NCBI GenBank assembly: GCA_934047225.1
Contig: OW203997.1
Location: 6,930,417-6,994,416, forward strand
Direction: 5' to 3'
Length of the DNA stretch: 64,000 bases
Source of the DNA: Ypsolopha sequella
Lineage: Eukaryota > Arthropoda > Insecta > Lepidoptera > Ypsolophidae
This document shows, piece by piece, positions 53,798 through 64,000 of this stretch. The position numbers and the translations under genes were made by a program. Numbering within the stretch: position 1 is the stretch's first letter; every line of letters begins with the position of its first letter. The notes below the pieces were generated by a model. That model worked only from the letters and a program-made list of their open reading frames with translations, was not told the DNA's origin and made no database searches.

Positions 53798-55327
53798 GTA
53801 TGTACTGAAAACTAAAATTCACCAAGAGACCTCCACAGTCTCCACAGTACGGTCAAATCCAGTAAACCTCGTAGTCCGGTGCATCCCGGGACATCCCGGA
53901 CAAGCCCGGACTTGTCGGCTTTCCGATGCAACGTCCTCCTGAATAAAACATTCCGGCCCGCATCGAAAATGAACATATTCAACAGATAGAGCAGGGCCGT
54001 AGCCAGGACTAAATTTAAGATAGGGCAAGGAAGTGTCAGGTAGGGCTAAGGGTGCTAAGGTTGAAGCAAAAGTCTTTAGAATAAAGCAGATTTCGACTTA
54101 TTCTGCTGAAAATTATTAATTATTATTTAAAAGTAGCAAATTTTTACGATTTTCACACATAACTTATGAACATAAGACTGGGGTCGAATCTAACGTTCAT
54201 GATATTTGAAACTAGGCCACATGCTACATTCATGTGGATATATCAAGACATATATACATATATGTTTTTATGTAATAAAGATTTTTAGTGAGTTTCTGCG
54301 TGTGTTAATTTCATTTCAATCGGTTTTGAATTATGGGAACTGAATCGCTTATTTCGTAAAATTTATACTTTTTTAAAAGTAATTTAATACTAAGAGGTTA
54401 ATGTTATGTATAGATATATACTAAGATGTTATGTATTATTATTAGTGTAATAATTAATTGTCTTGAGTCAAGTAACACACCATATTTTTTTTATTTTTAT
54501 CGTCTACCTACATAGCAGGAGCTGAATCCAATGCAAAACATGACGTTGACCGCATATACGAGTAACACCCTAAAATTTTAACAAATCAGTATTTTGTTTT
54601 AGTGGATGTTCGCAAAATGATTTTGCTATTCTCATAATTAAAAATATATTGAAAAGCATCAAAGTAAATTTAAAGAATTTTAGATAGAACCAAATATATT
54701 GACGGAACCCATATTGTTTTTTCAATAAACTGTTGTCATTGACCAGTTGCTGGACCATCTTGTCTAAAGGTTTTCTCTCAGGCTTGGTTGGATTTCTTTT
54801 CGTTAAACGATCTTTTCATTTACGATTCTCTTGAGACTGTCTGGTCGGTTTCGTATTCGTTTGTTGTATTGGATTGACCCTACCCGACATGAGCTGGTCT
54901 TGTTAAAGGTCTCTCATGAAACTACGTGTCTGCTGTCTTGTATTTTTTATCTCTTTATTCAATTAAAGTATAGGCTTACTTTTTACATTCAGTTGTAACT
55001 AATATTATGAAAAAAAGACATGATCTTGCTAAGTTTCTTGCCCTTCTTCTAAGCAAGACTAACCGAATGGGCGTATTTAGGCATATATTTATTATATGTA
55101 TTGCATATATTTATAATATTATTTATTCCTTATTCCTATATTTCATTTTATTCAGGTGTATTTTTTTAATAAATTTAAGTAAACCCAACCTTTATTATTC
55201 CCCTGCCTATTTCCCCATATTATTATTTATGACATGAAACTATTACTTACACATAGATTATTTAATTACTTATATTACATTAAAACTGACCTGTAATAAG
55301 TGTATCTGTTATACCTACATTACATAA
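53798..55327. other. No gene; a LINE-tail-like end at the right
   Basis: A GC-richer patch at 53840-54000 (GTCCGGTGCATCCCGGGACA) is unassigned. 55255-55327 (GACCTGTAATAAGTGTATC, TTATACCTAC) resembles the LINE 3' end at 61435-61500 and is cut by the family A copy that follows. Confidence 0.45.
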
Positions 55328-55719
55328 TAGTAGTTTATGCTACTAGGGCGAAAAGGAATAAATTACGAGGACGATTTAAAACACGAGCGTAGCGAGTGTT
55401 TTAAACGTAACCGAGTAATTTATTGCTTTTACGCCCGTGTATCATACTACGTTTTTCAATGCATAGTGTGAGGAAATGAAAACAAATATAATCTTGTGAA
55501 CTTTCAATTATGATTGGCTCAGAAGGATTGTATCCAGAGCCGTTAAACAGTGGAAAAAAAAGTATAACATCTATGGTACACAGGAAAGGCTGCAGGTTAG
55601 CCAACCATTGCAAACAAATTAAAAAAACAATAATAATAAAGCCCTAGGGCAAAATAATCGACTTTCTGTTGGGTTTTGATGCATAAAAAGTGGGCCTTTA
55701 CGAGCACATGCATTGAAAA
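55328..55719 (+). mobile_element. Family A repeat, copy 6 (full length)
   Basis: Closest to copy 1 (3840-4231), differing at only a handful of positions. It sits inside a LINE-type 3' end: the sequence before it (ATACCTACATTACATA) and after it (AATAAATATATTTCA) join up like 61470-61500. This supports a real insertion, though the duplication (perhaps ATAA) is too short to be sure. Confidence 0.75.
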
Positions 55720-56180
55720 TAAATATATTTCATTTCAGATTTTATTTCATTTTTGTTCTAGAAACTGGTGGAAGGCAGCCGTAACTTTTTTAAGACTACA
55801 ACGGCTTTAAAAACAAATAATGTCTACGAGCTAAGTAACAGAAACAATATAGTGCTGGAAAATATATTGCTGTATTAAACTAAGAAGTATTGTAACCTAA
55901 GTTAAGTGTGATAAATGTTTAAAGTGTAAAATTAGGGTGACATGGTCACTATACAAATAAAAAAATCTTTAGTTACTTTACAAAGTGGTCGTTTTCTGGG
56001 GTGGGACTCCCCTTTTGAGTTTTAAAAGAGAGACCCGCTCTTTCTGCGGATCCAAATTTACATATTGTAAGTATTAAATGTAAAATGATAATAGACTTTT
56101 CTTGTCTTTTCGATTAAAGAAATTATATATATATATATATACGAAAACACAAAAAATATAATTATAGGTAAGTAGTAAAA
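55720..56180. other. No gene; short (AT)n
   Basis: AT-rich. An (AT)n run of about 20 bp lies at 56123-56141. No gene recognised. Confidence 0.45.
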
Positions 56181-56395
56181 TATATTTCGACCACTAATTG
56201 TGGTCGGCATCAGTTACACAATTATAAATAAAAGTTAAAAATTAATAATTATAAATTATAGATACTTATGATACTGAATATTTTATTTTATTTTATTATA
56301 TTATTTTATATAGTATCATAAGTATCTATAATTTATAATTATTAATTTTTAACTTTTATTTATACTTGTGTAACTGATGCCGACCACAATTAAAA
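56181..56395. repeat. Palindrome with hammerhead-like cores
   Basis: Arms of about 85 bp (56199-56280 and about 56311-56392): TTGTGGTCGGCATCAGTTAC and GTAACTGATGCCGACCACAA at the outside, AT-rich sequence inside. On the minus strand 56181-56220 reads GTAACTGATGCCGACCAC, a short loop, then GTGGTCGAAATATA: box CTGATG-C, a 6-bp stem with G-C at its base, then GAA. Only the last base of CUGANGA differs. Confidence 0.7.
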
Positions 56396-57160
56396 GTATT
56401 AAATGTATGCTTCTATTTAAAAACTAGATACAAAAGAAAAAGTAGTAAAGAAAAAGCTTTTATTTTTTACAAGGTCTTTCTCTGCTAATGAAACTATGTG
56501 ACCAAACCTTTCAAATAAATATTTAAAAAAATATATTATGCTGTATTAATTTTACTGCTCGTAATTTTCTAAGCAATTGATTATTTGTAATCAAATCACC
56601 GACATAATATTCATAGACGAAGCACTTTATACAAAATATAAGAAAAATCACACCTGCCACACATGACCCAATTTGGCTGACAATTTACTCTAATTGTCGA
56701 CTAAATAGGGTGGTGTGTAAGGCAGTTGCCAAATCTGACTAAAGTTCTTTTGATGAAAGAAGTCCTCTGTCAAAGTATTTGTTGTCAATGAATAATCAGG
56801 AATTCTTTCGTAAAAGTCCAATTTAGTTGCCAATTGATTTGGCCATGTAGCAGGTGCTGTAGGTTTGCTACCAAAAAGATTCTGGTGATTATTCTTTTGT
56901 GTCAAACAAACTGTGGAACTAAAATAATGCGTTCGTAAGTTTAAATTATGGTGAGTGAACCTTAATTATGATGATACGGAGGAGCTGCTGATGATAGCTA
57001 GATAGGTAAATTAACACGTAAGGTGGTGGCAGAATAACAGCGTTCTTAATGCGTTTGGTAAAGGAACATATGCTGAGTCACCGTCCTTTTTAACAGTGCT
57101 ATACAACTTTACGTTTAAGAACATTGATACTACTTTGTCTATAATGGTGTTTTAAATAAA
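56396..57160. other. No gene seen
   Basis: AT-rich, no recognised feature. Confidence 0.4.
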
Positions 57161-57556
57161 TATATTTTTATTTTATTTTATTTATTTTATTAGGTATTCT
57201 CAAATTCATCATCTACAGTCACACACCTCTAACACCCACACCTTCTAATACACCCTTACACACCTTTTACCCCTTAATACACACTATTACACAACCCTAC
57301 CAATTTACGAAAATGCGTCCGTTTAAAAATAAAAAAATATTATTATTTTTTTACACATCCCTACTGATTATATTTTTTTCTGCAACTGTCATGCTGCAGG
57401 ACGGCTATGCAGCCAGCGCACTTCCCAGGATCTAATTGTTTTTTGTAATACAATTATTTTTATTTTTATATTTAACTTAATATGTGTTGTCTATGATTAT
57501 AATGTATAAAATTTCTACTTCTCTTTTGTCCAATAAACGATTTGTATTTGTATTAG
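57161..57556 (+). mobile_element. Probable LINE 3' end with TTTGTA tail
   Basis: CACACCTCTAACACCCACAC-type sequence, GCAGGACGGCTATGCAGCC and finally CCAATAAACGATTTGTATTTG with a TTTGTA repeat at the end. The AATAAA-like word and simple tail fit a LINE 3' end. The minus-strand TACAAATACAAA tail near 41485 is of the same kind. Confidence 0.4.
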
Positions 57557-59271
57557 TAAATAAGTGCTTATAATGTATTTAAGCATTAAACTGGGGTGCT
57601 ATTTAAAGCCGTGGACGGTGAATCCAGCTACAATTTTAACGAAGCTTGTAATATTTATAGTCAAAGAAAAAAACCCGAAAGGTGTGGGACACCCAGTTGG
57701 CACGCAGTTCCTTTCGCTACTGACGCGCACCCCACACGTCTATACTGCAGTAATATACCATAGCAAATACACATACTATAGCAAAAGTGTCGTTTTGTGT
57801 TTGGAGTGTAACATGCGATAAGGAACTTCATTCCAAAAGTCTAATCTAATATTATAAAAACATTTCAAACAATTTAAGGCGATATGTAAATGTTTTAAGG
57901 TCCCTGTTACTCCAAAAACCCTTAGTGCGAGAGGGACGGATTCGATGAAAAGAAGCAAAATGTCGGTTTATTATAAATATAAAATGTAACCAAGTTGCTG
58001 ACGAAATTTTGTTTAACTCAGTCTTAGATACTGTTAAAACCCATCTAATAAAATATAATTGCAGTCCATATGTCATTCCAAATTGTCGAACCAGGAGAAA
58101 TGGTGTCGAAAATGACCTCATTTAAAAAAATATTTACTACCTGCATGAAAAAGTTCCATTTAATACTCGAAATTCGTTTTGAAAATCGAAATTTCCGGGC
58201 CCCGTTGCGGAATGACTATTAGGTCAGTTTGAAATATCGTATTGAAATTTCATTTATTGCAAAATTAGGTTCTTTTTGACGTTTGTCTTCATTTCATGCT
58301 AAATTAGGTTCTTTTTGACGTCCTTAGTTTGTCTTTACAATCGAAATTCCCTGCGTTCCGATTCACGACATAATCGATTATATCGCGTCTGACACTCTTT
58401 TTTTCGCAAAATGATACTGGCCACAAATAAAAGCCGTCATCCGAAGCCTGAAAAAAAAAAGGTGAAAACCACGCCGCGCTTTGCAAAGTCATAAAATACA
58501 TTAAATTTGAAAGGAAAAATTAAATATTTAAATACATAAATCAGGTAGTAGAAAAAGTATCGTTCGCAACGAGTAAAAATGGGTTTTCTTACCCTCGGAA
58601 TGTAAGTTTTTGATGTTCGCCTTCGGCTCACGTCGAAACTGGCTTCATTCCTCGGGTAAGAAAATCCGCCATTTTATACTCGTCACGAAATATACTATTA
58701 TTGAGCCGAATTTCTCCAATCGCGTTTCTGTTTAACAGATACCAAGGGAAAGATTCCAAAAATAATATACTATTTTATCAAAATAATACCTGAAGTAGAT
58801 ATGCGGGTTTTAAAAGTGACAACTTTTTTTCCGTAGCGCCTTAATAAAAGAATTTTGTCATGGAAATGGAAATGACACAAAGGAAAAGGGTAAGAAACTC
58901 TTTCAATAATAATAAAGCAATTATGAACCTACATAACATATCAAAGCTTAATAAATACGTGACGAGCGTAAAGCGGAAACGGAAGAGGCGCACGAAAGAG
59001 CGCGAAATGCGCGCGATTGTGAAACAATGCGGATGGCAACATTGGCAACGCTCGCGTGCACCCGGTGGAAATAGGGATGTTCCATCTTTTTACACCGTAA
59101 TTGTTCTTTTTTATTTTATTTTGCTATTTAAAGGGCGTGGAAGTAATAGGAGCAGTACTATTGTGAAATTGTTATAAAATGTTAGGTAAAAAAGTTTGTT
59201 AATTTTCAAAAAGAAGTCTATTCAACAAGTTCAATAGTCCATTACTTTATTGTAATAAAAAAATCCATCTA
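57557..59271. other. No gene; several dispersed repeat segments
   Basis: 57670-57830 repeats 5545-5720. 57895-57960 repeats 26620-26690 inverted. 58030-58110 and 58690-58800 repeat 23215-23345 inverted. TTAGGTTCTTTTTGACGT occurs twice at about 58264 and 58302. The Arg/Lys-rich frame at 58860-59177 has no known motif and is not supported as a gene. Confidence 0.45.
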
Positions 59272-59542
59272 TACAACGTGTAACAGAAAGGTGTAACCAT
59301 ATTTGAAGTGGTTATTCAGTCAATGATATAAAACAACTTTTACTATGAACAAACACTGTTTTTTTTTTCTCGAAAAAAAAAATTACTGTTTCATAGATAA
59401 TGCAATGCCGCTCGGCCGAAATGTATGGAAGGGCATATTTTTTTTCGAGATTTCAGGTTTGGCTCCATAGTAAAAGTTGTTCTATACCATTGACTGAACA
59501 AGCTTTTCAAATATGATTACACCTTTCTGTTAAACGTTGGAT
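59272..59542. mobile_element. MITE with about 80-bp terminal inverted repeats, copy 2
   Basis: Same ends as 36088-36352 (TACAACGTGTAACAGAAAGG; CCTTTCTGTTAAACGTTGG). The centre GCAATGCCGCTCGGCC is in the opposite orientation to copy 1. Confidence 0.75.
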
Positions 59543-60882
59543 ATAAAATATGTAATTAAGGGGATGTTGCATAGCAAATCTGAATCATGTTGGCGAAGAA
59601 AGTCGTTAATCATCAGTGAGTGACATGCATATATGTCACTTACTGATCATATCATATTAGGTCTTTACATATGAAATTGCTGTTTTCTATAGTTAAAGGA
59701 AATTCAATTTTCAGTACTAACATTTTTGGATTTTTTTAGGAACGACAAATTCAAATAATGTAATTTCTATTGTGTATGAATGAGACAACATTAAGCTAAC
59801 AGCAACATTAATTTAATTTTTGAAAAGTGTCAGCTGTAAAAAATTATTACGAATCTTACTATGGAAATGGATGGCATTTCGGACAAGTTGTTTTTGAATA
59901 TTTAATTTTTATTATTAAACTGAAAAAACGTAGATGTAAAACCTTGAAATCAACTTTCAAACAAAAAACAAATAATGGAAATAGCTATTGAATTACAGGA
60001 ATTATGAACTCATAAATCTGTAAGAAAATTTCGGCAATTTCATATGTAAATACCTATTATCATAATACAGTTGTTCCAATACACTACATATCAGTAGTGA
60101 CATGTAATACACAAGTAATTATGTGTTATTTCAGCTTTGCATATAGCTTCAAATTCTGTTACACAGGTTACTTGATAAAAAGCTTTATATAAAATGAATT
60201 TGTACTTTTCGGACTTTACAAATCCTTAAAGTATTTTTTTAATACGAGAGAAAGTTACTTCTTTTGTAGTACACCTATGAATTGTTACTTATTTTAATAA
60301 AATTTCTCTTTCCAGGTTTGCCAGAAAAATCTCTTTATGCACATAAGCTCACCTTCTAATCTATGATGTGCTTAAAAGATTTTTCTGTGAGTATTTACGA
60401 TTATTTATCTCATGGCAGATGTTGTCATTTTTTTTAAAACGCACATCTTTTATTTTTATTTAAATCAATGAGTTGTCGAGTCTTCGCAAGTAATCGATCA
60501 CTGCTGGAATCATAGTTTTCTCAGAGTTCAAAGACAGGAAAGGAATAAAGAAAATTGAAAAAAAAAAACAAATAAAATTCTTATCTGTGTTTGAGAAACA
60601 AACAAATATGTTTTTTGTAGGATGGTACAAATAGCTTTCCAGTTTCCAGTATCCCTATGGGACACCGACGTTGGGACTTCGACTACCCACGTCAAAATAT
60701 TGCATGTGCTTCGTTTAATATTTAGACCTTTACGGAACGAGCATTTGTACAACGTATTTGCAAAACAGAATTATCTATTTTGCTGTATTACAATATAAAA
60801 TCAGCGCTGTGTCGTTGAGGCTGGACCTGAGACGACAAAAGTAAAAATGTGAAAAGCGAAAACTGAAACTGAAAATTTTGAC
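59543..60882. other. No gene seen
   Basis: AT-rich. The short frame at 60528-60752 has no known motif. Confidence 0.4.
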
Positions 60883-61605
60883 AGGGTTCCGTAGCCAACA
60901 AGGAACCCTTATAGTTTCACCATGTCTGTCCATCCGTCTTTCCGTTTGTCCGTCTGTCTGGCCGCGGCTTAGCTCAGGGACTCTTAGTATTAGAAAGATG
61001 TAATTTGGTATGGGTATATGAATTATTTACGCCAACGAAGTGGTAAAATGAAATCAAGAAAAAAATATTTTTTTCGGGTACCTCCACTACACGTATCCCA
61101 TAGTTTAGGGTGTCATTGTATAGGTCTTTTAAAAATATTGTGCGTGTGTGAAAGCAATTTTTTTATTTAGGTATTCGTTTGCGAAATATTAAGCTTTAAA
61201 GTGCTAATTTCTGTAAGAGTCAAGTGTCCCCCCTGCCAGCTTGATAATTGTTTTTGGATATGTGAAAAAATTCACGGCAGCAGTAATTTAACGAAGTTAA
61301 AAGAAAAAGTATCATAGCTAAGTAGGCTTTACAAGTTAACGAGTAATAATCGACCCACTTTAAATGAAAATTTCGTACAAATTCCATTGATGTACATTTA
61401 TTATTTTATTACATATATTTTTTATTAGATTAAATTTGACGTGTAAAAAGTGTATTATTTATACCTACTTTGCAAAATAAACTATTTGAATTTAAATTTG
61501 TATTTGAAAATTACTTAGATGAAGTTATTAGCTTAAAACAGGTAGTAAATATAAGTGTATGAACCTTCTTAGTCCACATATTGTGACGGGCAACTACGGA
61601 ACCCT
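60883..61605 (+). mobile_element. GTTCCGTA-type element with inverted ends and a nested LINE tail
   Basis: Starts AGGGTTCCGTAG and ends CTACGGAACCCT, a 12-bp inverted pair that defines the family's outer ends. Inside, near 61430-61510, lies a LINE-like 3' end (ACGTGTAAAAAGTGTATT, then AAATAAACTATTTGAATTT), probably a later insertion. Confidence 0.55.
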
Positions 61606-62559
61606 ACACGCAATAGGCCAATTTTTATTATGACTTGGAACAACACAACGTGGCTAATTTGTATAGATAACAAATACAATGCAGAGATATCAATGGTGGC
61701 CATATCATAATATTATAGAGTTCGGTGATGGCGGCGCATTCACTTACGAGGTAATTTAAAATTTTTTATTCTTCCGATCAAATAAGCAATAACTTAACAT
61801 TGCAAAATATCTAAATTAAAACACGTGATTATTCAGAAATTAAATTATTCTTCGCAAAATAAAATGTTCCGGAAATAATGTATCTACAAGTTCTGAACAT
61901 GCCCCCTATACGAAATGCAAACATAAATACAATAAAAAAAAATCGCGATGTTAACCCGCGAGCAAAGCAGACAATATTAAGCTTATAAAGTTTGTAAAAC
62001 ATGACACGCAAAGTTCGAGGTAGTAAAATATATGAAAGCCACGTATGAAAATATTCACAGATTTTCACAAACTTTATAACAAGGTAAAATTCGGCGAACC
62101 AAGATATTAAAACTATTAAGTGGTTATCGAATCGATGTTACTATTGCTTCTTGAAAAGTTCAAAAATTTGGCTACAGATATATCTTGCCTATTTCAAACT
62201 TCAAAATCTGTATCTAGATTAATTCCACAAATTGAATTTCCTTTTGAAAATCCGGAATTTTGGCCGGCTCGTTCAACGGGTTTAAATGGAAAATCGCGAA
62301 ACTGCAATCTTTGTTAGACTCGGCGGAAGTACGGCGCACTGCGGTTTATATCGGGCCATTCTATTTCCATTGCTGGAAGTTTTCGCGCATTAGCGCCCCT
62401 TAAGTAATTCTGCAAATTTAAAAAGTTTGCTTTCTTTCGTTTTATTCAGGAAAACATGTTTCTTCGGCAGTTTAAATAATTGTTAAAATGCAAATGTATT
62501 TAAATTGCAATCTGGGAAAAAAAAATTTTTTTTGGTAAATTCTCCATTATGAATAAATT
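61606..62559. other. No gene seen
   Basis: No recognised feature in about 950 bp. Confidence 0.4.
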
Positions 62560-62903
62560 ATAGTTTTATATAAAATAAATATAAATAAAATATCTCGTAT
62601 ATCTCGTATAATGAATCCTTGAGGGAGTGTTAGAGGTGTTACGAGTGTGAACTGTGAAATGCAAGTCACATTCCACACTCGGTACACCCGCGTTTGTGTG
62701 GTGAGCCCTATCGCCGTACTTCGGGCACAATACACGCTTTTTAGGTCATGCAGGTTTCCTTCACCGTTCAGCAAGTGGTAAGTGAGAACAAATACTAAGT
62801 ATGCACATAAATTCCGAAAAACTCATTGGTGCATGCTCGACCAGAGATCGAACCTGAATCTCAAGATTGAGAGTCGTTCTACCCCTGAGCTACCCCGCTT
62901 TCT
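62560..62903 (-). mobile_element. tRNA-headed SINE, copy 2 (complete head)
   Basis: On the minus strand GGGGTAGCTCAGGGGTAG (A box TAGCTCAGGGG) begins near 62898 and AGGTTCGATCTCTGG (B box) follows about 25 bases on. The body includes GGTGAAGGAAACCTGCATG, CCCGAAGTACGGCGATAGG and TGTGACTTGCATTTCACAG. It ends in AATAAATATAAATAAA-type sequence. The internal promoter boxes look usable. Confidence 0.8.
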
Positions 62904-63520
62904 AGTCTTGTTTAAATTTTGAATGAAATCTTATGGGTTAAAAACTAGTAAATTACAATAGTAGAAGCAGAAATACCCGAAATTATTTGTTCTCAAACCA
63001 ATTAAACTACCAAGAACTTTAGGAGTTCCGAATCTATGTGGATTAATTCGGAATTGTTCATTCCAAATTTTGAAGAACATTTTCAAACTTGAAAAGGTAA
63101 TAAAAGTCCTGATTTTGAAAGAGACTGTATCACAGCAAATTTTGATTTATTGGCTCCTAATATTCAAATTTTGGACAGCAGATCTGTTCGTCTCCTGGGG
63201 GCCTCAACCCACTAAGATGCTATGGCAGATTATGCTACAGAGTAAATTTCAAAATTTTAAAACTACTGACCGACTGACAAGGAGAAACCCACATATGACT
63301 CTTTTCATAATTCGCTATAATCTTTTCGTGCCCAAAGTAACTTTTGTTCTCCGTTGTACGTCATTGTTAAAATTTAATACGCTTTATATTTTACGCTTTT
63401 CGATGACTTAATTTGCCAAACTTTAACTACAATTTTGAATTGCCCACTCAATACTAGAAGCTGAAGCCAGGCTACCACCGGTTCGATCCGGGTGGCCTGG
63501 AAGTCATAAAGGTCACAAGC
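62904..63520. other. No gene; short GC-rich hairpin
   Basis: 63467-63500 (CCAGGCTACCACCGG, TTCGA, TCCGGGTGGCCTGG) is a 14-bp stem around a GGTTCGATCC-like apex, perhaps another tRNA-like scrap. Nothing else recognised. Confidence 0.45.
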
Positions 63521-64000
63521 ATGGCTCTCCCGGCTTTCTTGTCTTCCGTCCATATCACGCACGATCTCTATGGTACTATAATAAGTAACGTAGAGGCGTC
63601 GTGCTTGACAGAGCCCAGGGACGCCTGGAAGCTTGTTTGTCTGGGTTGAAATCTGCCCATCGTTTTGACTTCCCAAAAATTACGGGACGAGCCGCTCTGC
63701 GAAAAAGTGCAAAAACACTTATTGGATACTGCAACCAATCCCGCAGACCGTGCTCGTCTCCTTGCCTCCGGCGAGCGGGAGTTTGGCGACTGGCTGCACC
63801 CTACACGCTTCTTGACAGAACAACTTTTTGTATGTCTGTAGCGTTGAGGTTGGGTCCTTCTACAAATAGCACCCATTGCTGCCAGTGTGGCATGACCGTT
63901 GACCAACTCGGACAGCATGGCCTGTCGTGCCAGCTTAGTGCCGGTCATATCTCCCGCCACGCTAGTATAAATGACGTCATATCTACGAAGGGCCTTGTCC
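63521..64000 (+). pseudogene. Broken RT/nuclease-type retroelement gene, runs off the right edge
   Basis: One frame from the ATG at 63521 reads MALPAFLSSVHITHDLYG, passes a TGA after KLVCLG, and continues LRDEPLCEKVQKHLLDTATN and ARLLASGEREFGDWLHP. After a frameshift near 63835 the next frame gives SVALRLGPSTNSTHCCQCGM, VDQLGQHGLSCQLSAGHISR and HASINDVI. The CxC...HGLSC...SAGxxxRH order is that of a multicopy metazoan retroelement-type protein whose end (QRISLAIQRGN) appears at 19287 and 28950. Gene class is from memory. With one stop and one shift it is not functional, and its 3' part is outside the window. Confidence 0.65.

Noticed and set aside
58860..59177. 105-codon Arg/Lys-rich frame as a gene
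   Set aside because: No domain, biased composition, and repeats on both sides.
62840..62903. A functional tRNA gene
   Set aside because: A and B boxes are present but cloverleaf arms do not close, and the sequence continues into a SINE body found elsewhere.

Overview
The window reads as intergenic or intronic DNA of an insect, most likely a moth or butterfly. It is AT-rich, has no recognisable host gene, and is packed with transposable elements. The lepidopteran call rests on the mix of repeats: GTTCCGTA-type elements, tRNA-headed SINEs, and RTE- and CR1/jockey-type LINE tails. That call is inference. No intact host exon, tRNA or rRNA gene, or CRISPR array was found.

Layout. 1-8.5 kb: LINE ends, foldback MITEs, a PIF/Harbinger-like MITE with TTA duplications, and three copies of a hairpin repeat called 'family A' here. 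8.5-18.2 kb: a DIRS-type tyrosine-recombinase retrotransposon with 172-bp inverted terminal repeats, an internal complementary region, and gag-like, RT/RNase H/methyltransferase-like and tyrosine recombinase coding regions. Its RT gene is split by a recently inserted, internally deleted BEL/Pao LTR element (10629-15060; 732-bp LTRs that look identical; target duplication GTGTG). 19-21 kb: LINE fragments. 21.5-22.5 kb: a tandem array of about 120 units of 8 bp (GTATCGAC type) with no change of register. 24.5-26.5 kb: a 2-kb element with about 700-bp inverted arms around a fragment of a multicopy cysteine-rich protein gene. 27-42 kb: foldback and palindromic elements, a second Harbinger-like MITE, SINE fragments and a truncated LINE RT. 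43.0-49.9 kb: a complete BEL/Pao element on the minus strand (465-bp LTRs that look identical, tRNA-Tyr primer site, ATGTT duplication, one open gag-pol frame of about 1772 codons). 50-64 kb: SINEs, a hAT MITE with 8-bp duplications, palindromes, further MITEs, and a degraded RT/nuclease-type gene running off the right edge.

How the parts relate. The two BEL elements belong to different lineages (YMDD and YVDN polymerase motifs, different primer sites). The minus-strand copy looks autonomous. The copy inside the DIRS lacks gag, protease and most of RT, so it probably moved using proteins made elsewhere. Several palindromes carry CTGAxGA-stem-GAAA cores resembling the hammerhead motifs reported in Penelope-like elements.

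Limits. Alignments were made by eye. Repeat boundaries without a target-site duplication are approximate, and family names are based on structure and remembered motifs, not on searches.
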